Below, piece after piece: positions 51,606 to 61,221 of a stretch of DNA of 63,738 nt. Source of the DNA: Pseudomonadota bacterium (GTDB lineage Bacteria > Pseudomonadota > Gammaproteobacteria > Pseudomonadales > Moraxellaceae); assembly GCA_021804565.1 (NCBI GenBank), contig JAJZHK010000010.1, positions 1 to 63,738 of the forward strand, written 5' to 3'. The stretch's first letter is position 1. Every line of letters begins with the position of its first letter. The notes under the pieces are model-generated. The model worked only from the letters and a program-made list of their open reading frames with translations, was not told where the DNA came from and ran no database searches. A program made the position numbers and the translations under genes.

Positions 51606-54514
51606 AACAGGCTCTCGATGGCAAAGCCATGCTCGCGCGCCTCAGCCTCATGAGCCGGGGCGATGATCGCCACCTGACGGGCCCGGCGCTCGTCCAAATA
51701 CTGCTCGGCCACGCGCAGAATGTCCTCAGGGCCGACCTGCAAGAGCGCGGCGCGTACCTGTTCACGATAGGCCCTGTCGATGCTAAGGATGCGGCGCAAG
51801 GCGGAAGACATCACCTCTCCTGCCGGCGAGCCCGGCTTGTCCATATCAGCGATCGCAGGGAACAAGGCCTCCTCCACCTGCCGGACCGTCACGCCATCAC
51901 GCAGCAGGGCGCGCCGCGCCTTGGCAAAATCGTCATAACTGCCTTGCAAGCGCGGATCCCGGTACGAGTAGAAGTACAAGATCCCCTCGGCGGAGCTTGC
52001 ATGGGCGCCCCCCCCATAAGCACCACCTTGTTCACGCAGCGATCGATGCAGATAGGTGTTGCGCAAGATCGGCGCCAGCAGGCTCAGGGCATGGGCATCC
52101 GGATGCTTGGCATGGACCGTGGGAAAGGCCTCGACACAAAACTGCACCTGCGTTGGCGCCAGCCAGACCTGCCGTTGTGGCGAGGGGCGGCGCTGTGGCT
52201 GCACCTGCGGCAAGCGCCAGGGCTGACTGTGATCGTGCGCGCGCAAAGACAGATCCAGCGCTGGCCGATCTTTCGCCTCCCCGGCCCACAGCAGATGACG
52301 CGGCTGCTTGAGCAGGCTTTGATGGACTTCGTTCAGCTTGGCGATGGCTGCATCGATACGATCGGGGTCGCTACGCAGTCCTTCATAGAGCTGACGCATG
52401 AACAAGATCGACTCAGGCGCCCAACTGGCCGCCATCCAGGTCAGTTGCGCCGAGAACTCTTGCCCCGCCTGCACCTTGGCCAGCACATGACCGCTGGTGG
52501 CGGGTCGCGCTCTGACCGACTCGTACATCTGCTCGATGCACTCGCGCAGCCTTTGCCGCTCATCGAGACGCAACTGCTCAAACTGCTCGAACAGGATCTC
52601 GGTCAAAGCACCCTGGTGACGGGCCAGTGCCCGCCCTTCGATGACCATACAGGCATGCAGCGTATCGAGATTGTCGCGGGCACTGGCCAGGAAAGGCCCT
52701 GCCGAAATACCGCCGGTGTATGCATTCAGGCGCTGCTGCTGCTGCAGATAATCACGCGAACCGGCGCCGAGCTCACTGAGCAGGCTCATGTAAATGGACA
52801 GCCATGGACGCAGCTCGGCACTGAACTCAGGCATGGCGATCAGCAGCCTTTGATCGACGATACCATTGCTGGCCGCCGTACCGGTCAAGACCTGGAGTCC
52901 GCCAGGCCAGACCCGCTGCTCGAGTTCGGCCTCCGGGCTGGGACAGGCCGGAATATCGCTACGACGGATACACGGCAAGAGGTCGGCATCGTCCTTTTGT
53001 TCCTGACGCCGGCGCAAGGCCTCAGCGGCCTCGTCGATGGCAGCGGCAGCGCTGGCATCGAGTACAGCCGCTTTTTTATCCAGGAGCGCACGTTCTATCG
53101 CTTCGGCTCGCTGCGTGTACTGCGCATCAGCCCGCAAGGTCAGGCGCACCCGGTGCGGATTGTCGAGGAAGTGACGACGCAGCAGCTGCGGAATGTAGTC
53201 GGCAGCCTCACTGCGTCGACGCAGATCAGCCATGGCCGCGTCCATGTCGAGAAAAGGCAGGACATCGGCGTCTTGCAGGGCCGCCGGCAGGAGCTTGAGC
53301 ATCAAGCCGAGGCCGTAAGGAAAACCGTCGCCACCGAGCAGGCGCGAACGAAACTCCATGCGATGCAGGGCCGCCTCGATACTGTCTCGATCGAAACCGG
53401 TTTGCGCGACCTTCTCGAGCACATCGAGGATCAAGGCTTCGATGGCCGCGGCATACTCAGGTTCGCTACCTTCAAGACCGGCGATGAAGACCAGCTCGCG
53501 CGACTCTTTCTGCAAACCACAAAGCTCCGAGGGCGCCAGGCCGAGCTCAGAGCTTTCCAGGGCGTAGCGCAAGGGCGCGGCCGCATGGCCGAGCAGCAGA
53601 CGCGTCAGCAAGCTCATATCGAGATGATGGCTCATGTCGAAGCTGGACCCCAGCAGCCAGCCGAGGACGGTCGCGGACTTCTGGCTGAGATCGCTCTCCT
53701 GCACCGGATAGGCTTCTTCGACACGAACAGGCGCCGCATAACGCTGTTCATCGCGCCCAAAAACACGCTGGCCACGATCCGCATAGTCCTGCAAAACAGC
53801 CTGCATACGTTCTTGCAGGCGCTCGACCGGCAGCTGACCAAAGGTCATGAAAACGGCATTGCCGGGATGGTAGTGCTCGGCATGAAAACGCAGCAAATCC
53901 TGATGGGTCAGCTGCGGAATGCAGGCAGGGTCGCCGCCGCTGTTGTAGTGGTAGGTCGTGCTCGGAAACAGATAGCGGTTCATCGCTTCGTAAAAGAAGC
54001 TGCTGGCCGCGCTCATGGCGCCTTTCATTTCATTGAAAACCACCCCTTTGTGGACGAGCTGACGCTCTCCCGAGGGCAGGGTTTCCCACTCCACACGGAT
54101 ACCTTCCTGGGCAAAATCGAGAGGGTCCAGGCGGGGATGGAAAACGGCATCCATGTAAACGTCAAAGAGGTTGAAAAAATCCTGCTCATTTTGTGTGGCG
54201 AAAGGATAGGCCGTCCAATCACCTGCGGTGAACGCGTTCATGAAGGTGTTGAGCGAACGGCGATCCATCATGAAGAAAGGATCGCGCACAGGGAAACGCT
54301 CACTGCCACACAGGCTGGTGTGCTCGAGCACATGAGCGACACCGCTGGAGTCCATAGGCATGGTGCGAAAGCCGACCAGAAAGACGTGTTCGGGATGCTC
54401 ACAGGCCAGGTGAATATGACGGGCACCGCTGACGACATGCTCATACTCCTGAAGCTCCAGCCCCAGGTGGGCAATACGCTGCCGCCGCAAACATTGAAAA
54501 GCAGGACTCATCAT
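51602..54514 (-). CDS. M16C metalloprotease (presequence-protease-like)
   Basis: 970-residue clam-shell zinc peptidase of the PreP/insulinase group. The inverted zinc motif HxxEH is seen as VAHVLEHTSLCGS near 62, followed by NAFTAGDWTAYPFATQNEQDFFNLFDVY that is typical of the M16C branch. Two halves of similar size are joined by a helical hinge rich in Ala/Glu (about 480-510). No signal peptide, so cytoplasmic peptide degradation is likely. Starts GTG-ATG-ATG; ATG 54514 is chosen with GGAG 8 nt upstream. Confidence 0.93.
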   Translation of the reverse strand: MMSPAFQCLRRQRIAHLGLELQEYEHVVSGARHIHLACEHPEHVFLVGFRTMPMDSSGVAHVLEHTSLCGSERFPVRDPFFMMDRRSLNTFMNAFTAGDWTAYPFATQNEQDFFNLFDVYMDAVFHPRLDPLDFAQEGIRVEWETLPSGERQLVHKGVVFNEMKGAMSAASSFFYEAMNRYLFPSTTYHYNSGGDPACIPQLTHQDLLRFHAEHYHPGNAVFMTFGQLPVERLQERMQAVLQDYADRGQRVFGRDEQRYAAPVRVEEAYPVQESDLSQKSATVLGWLLGSSFDMSHHLDMSLLTRLLLGHAAAPLRYALESSELGLAPSELCGLQKESRELVFIAGLEGSEPEYAAAIEALILDVLEKVAQTGFDRDSIEAALHRMEFRSRLLGGDGFPYGLGLMLKLLPAALQDADVLPFLDMDAAMADLRRRSEAADYIPQLLRRHFLDNPHRVRLTLRADAQYTQRAEAIERALLDKKAAVLDASAAAAIDEAAEALRRRQEQKDDADLLPCIRRSDIPACPSPEAELEQRVWPGGLQVLTGTAASNGIVDQRLLIAMPEFSAELRPWLSIYMSLLSELGAGSRDYLQQQQRLNAYTGGISAGPFLASARDNLDTLHACMVIEGRALARHQGALTEILFEQFEQLRLDERQRLRECIEQMYESVRARPATSGHVLAKVQAGQEFSAQLTWMAASWAPESILFMRQLYEGLRSDPDRIDAAIAKLNEVHQSLLKQPRHLLWAGEAKDRPALDLSLRAHDHSQPWRLPQVQPQRRPSPQRQVWLAPTQVQFCVEAFPTVHAKHPDAHALSLLAPILRNTYLHRSLREQGGAYGGGAHASSAEGILYFYSYRDPRLQGSYDDFAKARRALLRDGVTVRQVEEALFPAIADMDKPGSPAGEVMSSALRRILSIDRAYREQVRAALLQVGPEDILRVAEQYLDERRARQVAIIAPAHEAEAREHGFAIESLL

Positions 54515-54612
54515 CACTCACACTCCGCTGCGCCGAATCGACCACTCGAGAGGGGGATTATGGGTGATAAAGCAGCGGGCGGCCAGTGCGTGGGACCAGA
54601 ATCGCGTGTGGC

Positions 54613-54638
54613 TGGCGAGGACCTGTCGATCCTCGCCA
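54613..54638. terminator. Hairpin after ompW
   Basis: Perfect 9-bp stem TGGCGAGGA (54613-54621) / TCCTCGCCA (54630-54638) with an 8-nt loop, 20 bp after the ompW stop. No T-run on either strand, so it is a 3'-end stabiliser or weak terminator. Confidence 0.5.
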
Positions 54639-54669
54639 GAACCTGCCTAGAACCTGCCTAGAACCTGAT
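54638..54669. repeat. Three-copy 11-bp tandem repeat at the ompW stop
   Basis: AGAACCTGCCT twice, then AGAACCTGAT. The last copy holds the final codons and stop of ompW on the minus strand, so the two others look like duplications of the gene end. Confidence 0.85.
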
Positions 54670-55248
54670 CCCGTATCCAAGCCCCCAGACCATGGGATCG
54701 ATGCGCAAATGCGTCACGATGACATCACCTGGGGCACGGACCTGGGTGCCCGCCCAGAGCTTTTTAACATCGAAGTTCAGATAGCCATAGCTGCTCACGG
54801 GAATATCAAGGCCGGCTTGCAAGGCCGGCCCAAAGCTTTGCCGGGTGGTGTACAAACCGTTGGCAAAGCTACCCGCGTAGAAACGGGTGTAGTTGACCCC
54901 GGCCCCCAGATAAGGACGCACAAGCTGACTTTCAGGCAGGAAGTGGTACTGCAGCGTCAAAGTCGGGGGCAAGACGTCGACATGACCGAGCTGAGCACCG
55001 CCAAGATCGACCTTGTGACGCGAGGTGCCGAGGATCAGTTCAGTACCGAGGTGAGGATTGATGAAATAGGTAAAATCGACCTCAGGAATGACATCATTTT
55101 TGACATCAAGACCGGCTGAACGCAGATTGCTGTCATAGGTCCTGGTCAGCGGTACGACATCAAGAGCACGTATACGCACCTCCCAGTTCTCGGCATGAGC
55201 ACCTAGCATCAAAGCTGACGTGGCCATCAAAGCGACAATTTTTTTCAT
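54658..55248 (-). CDS. ompW: OmpW family outer-membrane protein
   Basis: Eight-stranded beta-barrel porin-like protein, 196 residues with signal peptide MKKIVALMATSALMLGAHA. OmpW features: VRIRALDVVP after the signal, VDFTYFINPHLGTELI, TLTLQYHFLP and PYLGAGVNYTRF, ending in the C-terminal Phe (GYGIRF) used for barrel assembly. RBS AAGGAG precedes the ATG. The family transports small hydrophobic compounds and responds to stress in other bacteria. Confidence 0.95.
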   Translation of the reverse strand: MKKIVALMATSALMLGAHAENWEVRIRALDVVPLTRTYDSNLRSAGLDVKNDVIPEVDFTYFINPHLGTELILGTSRHKVDLGGAQLGHVDVLPPTLTLQYHFLPESQLVRPYLGAGVNYTRFYAGSFANGLYTTRQSFGPALQAGLDIPVSSYGYLNFDVKKLWAGTQVRAPGDVIVTHLRIDPMVWGLGYGIRF

Positions 55249-55410
55249 CTTGCATACTCCTTAAACATAATTTCATGATGCATCAGGAGTGGGCTGAAAA
55301 AATTGCTGCAGATCAAATCAGCGCCGCGTTCTACCGGGTCCGCGGAAGCGCTCCGATCGTGTCACCCGGCCTTGCAAGCCAGAGGGTGGCCGGGCGCCCG
55401 TCGGCGCTGC
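55249..55410. other. Region between ompW and tauE
   Basis: 162 bp that must hold the ompW promoter (minus strand). I see no convincing terminator for the upstream island genes and no clear operator. Confidence 0.3.
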
Positions 55411-56154
55411 TCAGTGATAGGTTTTCCAGAAAAACCAGGCGGTGGTTGCCGATGAGAATATGAGGATGATCATACGCAGGGTCGATTGTGGCATCCGTCG
55501 AGCCCACCAGGGCCCGACCAAGCCACCCAAAATAGCGCAAACGATCATAGGCAAAGCCAGTGTCCAACTGACGTGTCCGGTCAGGATAAAAATGATGCTG
55601 GCCATGAAGTTGATGATCGCTGAAAAAAGAGTTTTCAAACCATTCATGGTATGAATGTCATCAATACCAATAAAACTGAATACAGCCAATAACAGAATGC
55701 CCAGGCCACCACCAAAATAACCACCATAAAGGCTGATGCCCAACTGAGCAATTAAGATATGGTGTTTTTTGATCAGCCATCTATTTTTTAAAACATTGGA
55801 TATTCTTTTTCCAGCCATAAAGATCAGCGTTGCAAAAAGCAGCAACCAGGGAATGATTTTTACAAAGAAAGATTCCGTCGTTGATAAGAGCAGGAAAGCT
55901 CCTGCCACCCCCCCCACCAGGCTGACCACCAACAAAGACATGATCCCCGGGATATGCGTTTCTTTTCGAATATCATGCCGGTAGGCCCAAGCACTGGACA
56001 AAGACCCCGGCAGCAGGGCTACCGTACTGCTGGCATTCGCCACGGTCGGCAAAATACCCATCCAGAGCAGAGCCGGAAATGTAAAAAAACTACCGCCCCC
56101 AGCCACCGAGTTGATCAAGCCGCCCAAAAAAGCAGCGCCCGCGGGAACTATCAT
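55411..56154 (-). CDS. TauE/SafE family sulfonate/sulfite exporter-like permease
   Basis: 247-residue inner-membrane protein with about 8 hydrophobic segments, starting MIVPAGAAFLGGLINSVAGGGSF, the glycine-rich first helix pair typical of TauE/SafE (DUF81). The second copy is GGYFGGGLGILLLAVFSF. ATG 56154 is chosen; a TTG 15 bp upstream is possible. Its middle (about 55.6-55.9 kb) is clearly AT-richer than the surrounding genome. It follows the oxidoreductase by 26 bp, so the two form a unit, probably acquired. Confidence 0.88.
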   Translation of the reverse strand: MIVPAGAAFLGGLINSVAGGGSFFTFPALLWMGILPTVANASSTVALLPGSLSSAWAYRHDIRKETHIPGIMSLLVVSLVGGVAGAFLLLSTTESFFVKIIPWLLLFATLIFMAGKRISNVLKNRWLIKKHHILIAQLGISLYGGYFGGGLGILLLAVFSFIGIDDIHTMNGLKTLFSAIINFMASIIFILTGHVSWTLALPMIVCAILGGLVGPWWARRMPQSTLRMIILIFSSATTAWFFWKTYH

Positions 56155-56180
56155 GTGCAGTGCGTTCAAAACTCTATCTC

Positions 56181-57113
56181 TTATTCGTCGAGGTGGGCGT
56201 GTTGCGCCAAGGCTCGTGCCTCATAGAGGCGATGCATGATCGTCGCATCCTGCTCACCATAGCCTTTATCCATGGCCTGGCTGAACAGATCATGGGCCAT
56301 TTGGTGGAGGGGACAGGGTACATCATAGGATGCAAACTGCTGTATGGCATAGCCAAGATCCTTCACCATTTGTCTTACCTTGACCCGCACTGCATAATTG
56401 CCTTGAATCATGAAGTTGGCTTCGCGCAGTCCGCGCTGCGAGAACGGCGCGGTCGAAGTGAGTATGGACATACGCTGGTCAATATTCATTTGTCCGGCAT
56501 GAAGCAAGGCCACAATTTCTGCCATGGCAATATATTCAATGCCGAGTTTACCGTTGATGATCAGTTTTTCCGACATGCCATCGACGGCATCACCGGCGTG
56601 CCTGATGGTGCTTCCTATCGCATAGAGGACCGGCTCGACACAATTGATCACCTCCGTCGGCGAGCCGACGATAAAGACCAGGGTACGATTTTCTGCTTCA
56701 GGCAGGGAGCCCGACATCGGTGCCGAAACAAAGCTGATGCGCTGCGCCTTGAAGGCTTGCGCCAGCTTTTCAATATGGGTGGTCGAAAGTGTGGCGCACT
56801 CCATGGCGATGGCGCCCGGCTTCATCGCGTGAATGGCGCCACACTGCGGGTCGAGCCATATGGCCGCCGAGGCCTCGTCATCCCACACCATGGAGATGAC
56901 GATATCGGCCTGTTCGGCGGCATCACGTGGCGAGGCCGCCAAGCTGGCTCCCAGGTCTAACAAGGGTGCGCATAGCCTGCTGTCCTCATTCCAGACTGTC
57001 AAGGCGTAGCCGGCCTCTAATAATGAGCGCGACATACGGAGTCCCATCGCGCCGGTGCCGATCATGGCAATTTTAAAACCTTGAAACGCAGTTCTTACTT
57101 CATACCTGCTCAT
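56181..57113 (-). CDS. Beta-hydroxyacid dehydrogenase (3-hydroxyisobutyrate dehydrogenase family)
   Basis: 310 residues. N-terminal Rossmann motif IAMIGTGAMGLRMSRSLLEAG, substrate-contact segment SAPMSGSLPEAENRTLVFIVG, and the catalytic Lys in GMSEKLIINGKLG. The family covers 3-hydroxyisobutyrate, tartronate semialdehyde and sulfolactaldehyde reductases, and the exact substrate cannot be read. A downstream TauE exporter, linked to sulfonate export elsewhere, hints at a C3-sulfonate, but no sulfoglycolysis genes are here. ATG 57113 has AGGA 7 nt upstream. Confidence 0.88.
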   Translation of the reverse strand: MSRYEVRTAFQGFKIAMIGTGAMGLRMSRSLLEAGYALTVWNEDSRLCAPLLDLGASLAASPRDAAEQADIVISMVWDDEASAAIWLDPQCGAIHAMKPGAIAMECATLSTTHIEKLAQAFKAQRISFVSAPMSGSLPEAENRTLVFIVGSPTEVINCVEPVLYAIGSTIRHAGDAVDGMSEKLIINGKLGIEYIAMAEIVALLHAGQMNIDQRMSILTSTAPFSQRGLREANFMIQGNYAVRVKVRQMVKDLGYAIQQFASYDVPCPLHQMAHDLFSQAMDKGYGEQDATIMHRLYEARALAQHAHLDE

Positions 57114-57119
57114 ATTCAA

Positions 57120-57419
57120 TTCCTGATTTCAACCATCAACGATTCATGAACATTACGAGATAAATATATAAAAAAGCCCTTGCCAAGAGCCTTAAGTCAT
57201 CATCAAGAACTGCCAATTTACAAGGCCACAGGCATTCCTGCACGTTAGATAAAATACATAATCGAGAGGATGCCGAGTTAGAATTTTTTTATTTTGCTTG
57301 ATTTTTGTATTTTGTCATCATCATTTAATATTGATGGCGACTTTTTTGCTTGATCATGAATTGATTGCGGTCCGTTCATCCCCAATCCTACTGGGGCGCA
57401 TCGCCGCCCCCGCTCAGAC
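57120..57419. other. AT-rich intergenic region
   Basis: 300 bp, markedly AT-rich, between the island and tsaD. It holds the tsaD terminator (57170-57190), the promoter of the dehydrogenase-tauE pair on the minus strand (not resolved), and two copies of TTTTGCTTGAT (57292-57302 and 57344-57354). No coding frame is credible. Confidence 0.5.
57170..57190 (-). terminator. Intrinsic terminator downstream of tsaD
   Basis: Minus strand GCTCTT-GGC-AAGGGC (one G-U pair) followed by TTTTTT. It lies 230 bp past the tsaD stop and just before the island genes. Confidence 0.55.
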
Positions 57420-58412
57420 TCAGGACAACTCCACCAAAGGCCAGCGTGGCCGCAGGCTGAGACCCAGCGCATCGGCTTGACCACGCAACAGACGCAGACA
57501 GCCGGCATAGGCGATCATGGCACCATTGTCGGTGCACAGGGCTGTCGGGGGATAGACCACACGCCAGTCCTTGCACGCCGCCAGCTCACGACGCAAGCGG
57601 GCGTTGGCCGCGACGCCACCGGCGAGCACCAGCGTGCTCAGCCCTGTCGCAGCAACAGCACGCTGGCATTTACGCACCAGCGTCTGGACCACGGCACGCT
57701 CAAAGCTGGCACAGATATCAGCATCCCGCTGTGGACTACGCTCGACCTCTTCGATGACCTTGCGTACCGCTGTTTTCAAACCAGAAAAACTGAAATCCAG
57801 TCCAGGTCGATCGAGCATGGGTTGTGGAAAATCGTAAGCTCTATCGTTGCCCCTGGTCGCCCAGTGCGCGACCGCCGGGCCTCCGGGGTAATCCAGTCCC
57901 AGCATTTTAGCCACCTTGTCAAAGGCTTCACCAACCGCATCGTCGATCGACTCACCGAGCAACTCGTAGTGGCCGAGCGCACTGACGCGCAGCAGTTGGG
58001 TGTGGCCTCCGGACACAAGCAGGCATAAGAAGGGCAGTTCAACGCTGGCATCGCCCATCAGTGGCATCAGCAGATGACCCTCAAGGTGATGGATGCCCAA
58101 GGCCGGTACCTGCCAGGCGTAAGCCAGCGCTCGTCCCGTCATCGCCCCCACCATCAGCGCTCCGGCCAGGCCTGGACCACGCGTATAGGCCACCGCATCC
58201 GGCCGCTCCACGCCACATTCGGCGAGAAGCTCCTCGAGCAGAGGCAGCAGGTAGCGGACGTGGTCACGCGAAGCCAGTTCGGGCACCACCCCGCCATAAT
58301 CACGGTGCAGGGCAATCTGACTATGTAGACGCTGAGCGAGCAGGCCGTGCTCGCTGTCATAGACAGCCAGCCCTGTTTCATCGCAGGACGTCTCGATACC
58401 AAGTACGCGCAC
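57420..58412 (-). CDS. tsaD: tRNA N6-adenosine threonylcarbamoyltransferase TsaD
   Basis: Catalytic subunit that transfers threonylcarbamoyl to A37 of tRNAs reading ANN codons. 330 residues (E. coli 337). ASKHA fold signs: [17 protein letters not shown], metal-ligand motif [12 protein letters not shown] near 110, [10 protein letters not shown], and [10 protein letters not shown] near the end. Start is GTG 58412 with GGAGGT just upstream; the frame extends further without family similarity. Divergent from rpsU, the normal neighbourhood. Confidence 0.96.
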   Translation of the reverse strand: MRVLGIETSCDETGLAVYDSEHGLLAQRLHSQIALHRDYGGVVPELASRDHVRYLLPLLEELLAECGVERPDAVAYTRGPGLAGALMVGAMTGRALAYAWQVPALGIHHLEGHLLMPLMGDASVELPFLCLLVSGGHTQLLRVSALGHYELLGESIDDAVGEAFDKVAKMLGLDYPGGPAVAHWATRGNDRAYDFPQPMLDRPGLDFSFSGLKTAVRKVIEEVERSPQRDADICASFERAVVQTLVRKCQRAVAATGLSTLVLAGGVAANARLRRELAACKDWRVVYPPTALCTDNGAMIAYAGCLRLLRGQADALGLSLRPRWPLVELS

Positions 58413-58571
58413 AGCACCTCCACCGTTCTCTATGCCTGGCCCCGGCTTCATGGCCGGCCCGGGCCAAGAATACCCTGCGCCATCGCCAGGCGCAAAGCGA
58501 CAGGGGCGCTGCCCAGCCAGGCAAGGGCTCGAGGCGAAGCGACGATCGCCCGCATGGTGACGAGATGCCTC

Positions 58572-58600
58572 TTGCATCTTGACAGCAACAGGCATAAAAT
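58572..58600 (+). promoter_or_regulatory. Promoter of the rpsU-yqeY-dnaG-rpoD operon
   Basis: TTGCAT (58572-58577), 17-nt spacer, TAAAAT (58595-58600), 55 bp before the rpsU ATG. Confidence 0.6.
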
Positions 58601-58654
58601 CTGCGACCCTTGGGCTCCTCTGGGCCTATCCATCCATTTGAACAGGTGTTGTGT

Positions 58655-58870
58655 ATGCCCGCTGTGAAGGTGAAGGAAGGCGAACCGTTCGACGTTGCTC
58701 TACGTCGTTTCAAGCGTTCATGCGAAAAGGCCGGCGTACTCGCTGAAGTGCGCAAGCGCGAGTTTTATGAAAAGCCGACTCAAGAACGCAAGCGCAAGCA
58801 AGCTGCTGCTGTCAAGCGTCATGCCAAGAAAGTAGCACGCGAAGCCGTTCGCACGCAGCGTCTCTACTGA
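58655..58870 (+). CDS. rpsU: 30S ribosomal protein S21
   Basis: 71-residue basic ribosomal protein needed for initiation. [43 protein letters not shown] and the Lys/Arg tail are textbook S21. The ATG at 58655 follows ACAGGTG; the frame continues upstream but S21 starts here. First gene of the macromolecular synthesis operon. Confidence 0.98.
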   Translation: MPAVKVKEGEPFDVALRRFKRSCEKAGVLAEVRKREFYEKPTQERKRKQAAAVKRHAKKVAREAVRTQRLY

Positions 58871-58897
58871 TCCTAAGCCCGGATCGAGGATAGCCAC

Positions 58898-59344
58898 ATG
58901 TCGGCCACCCGGTCTGCTGTCAGCGCCGCCATCAAGGCGGCCATGAAGGCACAGGATAAAGTTCGCCTCGACGCTTTGCGTCTGCTCAGCGCTGCTTTCA
59001 AGCAAGTGGAAGTCGACGAACGCATCGAGCTCGACGAGGCGCGCGCGCTCGCCATCATCGACAAACAGGCCAAGCAAAGGCGCGAGTCGATCGCCGCCTA
59101 CCGCCAGGCCGGTCGCGAAGATCTCGCCGGTCGCGAAGAAGCTGAATTGCAGGTTTTTCTCGAGTTCATGCCCGCGGCCATGGACGATGCGCAGATCGAT
59201 CACTTGATCAACACGGCTATCGCCGAAACCGGAGCTGCCACAGCACGTGATATGAGTCGGGTTCTCAATGTTTTGCGCCCCTTGCTCGCAGGACGCGCCG
59301 ACATGGCCTCCGTATCGCAGCGGGTCAAACAACGCCTGAGCTGA
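58898..59344 (+). CDS. yqeY: GatB/YqeY domain protein
   Basis: 148-residue YqeY-like protein related to the tail of the GatB amidotransferase subunit. Helical, with LDALRLLSAAFKQVEVDERIELDEA, QRRESIAAYRQAGREDLAGREEAEL and MSRVLNVLRPLLAGRADMASVS. Length fits the family. It is inserted between rpsU and dnaG, as in Pseudomonas. Role with tRNA is presumed from homology only. RBS GAGGAT before ATG; dnaG starts 13 bp later. Confidence 0.95.
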   Translation: MSATRSAVSAAIKAAMKAQDKVRLDALRLLSAAFKQVEVDERIELDEARALAIIDKQAKQRRESIAAYRQAGREDLAGREEAELQVFLEFMPAAMDDAQIDHLINTAIAETGAATARDMSRVLNVLRPLLAGRADMASVSQRVKQRLS

Positions 59345-59357
59345 GCGCGGCGGCGAC

Positions 59358-61139
59358 ATGAGCTCGCGCATCCCGCAGGACTTCATCGATCGCGTCATCG
59401 AACGCACCGATATCGTCGATCTCATCGATCAGCGTGTCAAACTGAAAGTCAGCGGCCGCAACTACTCCGCCTGCTGCCCTTTTCACCAGGAACGCACACC
59501 GTCGTTCACCGTCTCCCGGGAAAAGCAGTTCTACTACTGCTTCGGCTGCGGCGCCTCAGGCAATGCCATCAGCTTCCTCATGGAGTACGAGCACCAAGCC
59601 TTTATCGACGCTCTCCGTCAGCTCGCCACGAACCTCGGCATGGAACTGCCGCGTGGCGAGGCCGGTGAGGCCCGGCGCCAGGAAAGCAGTCCGCTCTATG
59701 CCGCCATGGAAGCCGCCAGCCTGTTCTATCGCCAGCAATTGCGCCAGCATCCGCAGCGCACGCGCGCCGTCGACTACCTCAAGCAACGCGGCCTCAGTGG
59801 CGACATTGCCCGTGACTACGGCCTTGGTTATGCCCCCCCCGGATGGGATCACCTGGCCCGGCAGGACTGGAGCCCGGAACTGAAGCAGGCCCTGATCGAC
59901 TGCGGTCTCATTTTGCCGCGCAAATCCGGTCCCGGTTACTACGACGCGATGCGTGACCGCATCATCTTTCCCATCCGTGACGCACGTGGCCGCTGCATCG
60001 CACTGGGCGGACGGGTCCTCAACAAGGACGACAAGCCCAAATACCTCAACTCGCCGGAGTCCGAGATCTTTCACAAAGGCCGGGAGCTGTACGGTCTCTA
60101 CGAAGCCCGCCAACATGGCAAGCTCAAGCGCGTGCTGGTGGTCGAAGGCTATATGGATGTCATCGCCCTGGCCCAGTACGACCTGCGCCTGGCGGTTGCC
60201 ACCTTGGGCACCGCCACCTCCAGCACCCATGTCGAAAGACTGCTACGGCAAAGCGATGAGCTGATCTTCTGTTTCGACGGCGATGAAGCCGGCCGACGCG
60301 CCGCCTGGAAAGCCTTGCAGGCCTGTCTGTCATTGCTGCAGGACGGCAAGCGCATCGCCTTCATGTTCCTGGCGCAGGGCGAAGACCCTGACAGCCTGGT
60401 GCGCAAGACAGGCGCTGCCGGTTTTGCCCAAGCGATGGAGCAAGCGCAGGGACTGGCCGATTTTCTTTTCGCCCACCAAAGCGCCGACTTGCAACTGCAG
60501 AGACTGGAGGACAAAGCCCAGCTGGCGCAACGTATGGGGAGCCTGATTGCGCAGATACCGGCCTCGGTCTATCGCCAGCTGATCGAGCAGCGTCTGCAGG
60601 AAATCACCGGCATAGCAGCCACCGCCGCCCTCCCCGCGCCGCCTGCACCGGTTGCTGACACCCCCCAGAAGCCGCGCTTTCTACGCCCGGCCCGACGGCC
60701 TGCGGCAAGCGCCTCCACGGCACTTTGTGACAAGGCGCTGCGCCTGCTCATGCTCGATCCACAACTGGCCAACAAGCTGCATCCACCCGAGCTCGACGCC
60801 TGCCAGCTGGAACACTGGCCGCTGCTACGCGACGTTCTCGCCATGCTGCGCCGTCATCCCCACATGAGCACAGCCAGTCTGCTCGGCGCCTGGCACGGCA
60901 GCAGCGAAGGCGAGGATCTAGCCGCCCTGGCAGCCCAGGAGTTCCTGCTGACACCGAGCATGGCGGCCGGCGAAATCGACGACATCGACCGCGCCCTCAA
61001 GCTGGCCGATTGTGAATATCGCCTGAAGCAGCTGACCGAAGCCATACAGGAGCAGCCCAGCCGTGAGCGTCTGCAGCAACAATTGCAACTACGCCATGAA
61101 ATTGAAAATTTACGCCGACAACGAGGAGCCAGCCACTGA
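59358..61139 (+). CDS. dnaG: DNA primase DnaG
   Basis: Synthesises RNA primers at the replication fork. 593 residues. CHC2 zinc domain (CCPFHQERTPSFTVS, YYCFGCGASGNAI), Toprim domain with VVEGYMDVIAL and FCFDGDEAGRRAAWKAL, and a C-terminal DnaB-binding helical domain after a Pro/Ala-rich linker (about 420-450). Catalytic Glu in EGYMD and the DGD triplet are intact. Confidence 0.97.
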   Translation: MSSRIPQDFIDRVIERTDIVDLIDQRVKLKVSGRNYSACCPFHQERTPSFTVSREKQFYYCFGCGASGNAISFLMEYEHQAFIDALRQLATNLGMELPRGEAGEARRQESSPLYAAMEAASLFYRQQLRQHPQRTRAVDYLKQRGLSGDIARDYGLGYAPPGWDHLARQDWSPELKQALIDCGLILPRKSGPGYYDAMRDRIIFPIRDARGRCIALGGRVLNKDDKPKYLNSPESEIFHKGRELYGLYEARQHGKLKRVLVVEGYMDVIALAQYDLRLAVATLGTATSSTHVERLLRQSDELIFCFDGDEAGRRAAWKALQACLSLLQDGKRIAFMFLAQGEDPDSLVRKTGAAGFAQAMEQAQGLADFLFAHQSADLQLQRLEDKAQLAQRMGSLIAQIPASVYRQLIEQRLQEITGIAATAALPAPPAPVADTPQKPRFLRPARRPAASASTALCDKALRLLMLDPQLANKLHPPELDACQLEHWPLLRDVLAMLRRHPHMSTASLLGAWHGSSEGEDLAALAAQEFLLTPSMAAGEIDDIDRALKLADCEYRLKQLTEAIQEQPSRERLQQQLQLRHEIENLRRQRGASH

Positions 61140-61154
61140 ATCGCCGCCTCCAAC

Positions 61155-61183
61155 TTTCCAAAATTGGACAAAATCGCTATAAT
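61155..61183 (+). promoter_or_regulatory. Internal promoter of rpoD
   Basis: TTTCCA (61155-61160), 17-nt spacer, consensus TATAAT (61178-61183), 39 bp before the rpoD ATG. The spacer contains TCCAA-AA-TTGGA symmetry overlapping the -35. Confidence 0.7.
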
Positions 61184-61221
61184 CGAACGTTAGCCTGCGC
61201 ATATCCTGGAACCCCATCTCG

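Noticed and set aside
51407..54661. A 1084-codon open frame on the plus strand, longer than the gene opposite it
   Set aside because: It lies antisense to the M16C protease, which has its zinc motif and family blocks; the plus-strand product has no recognisable motif.
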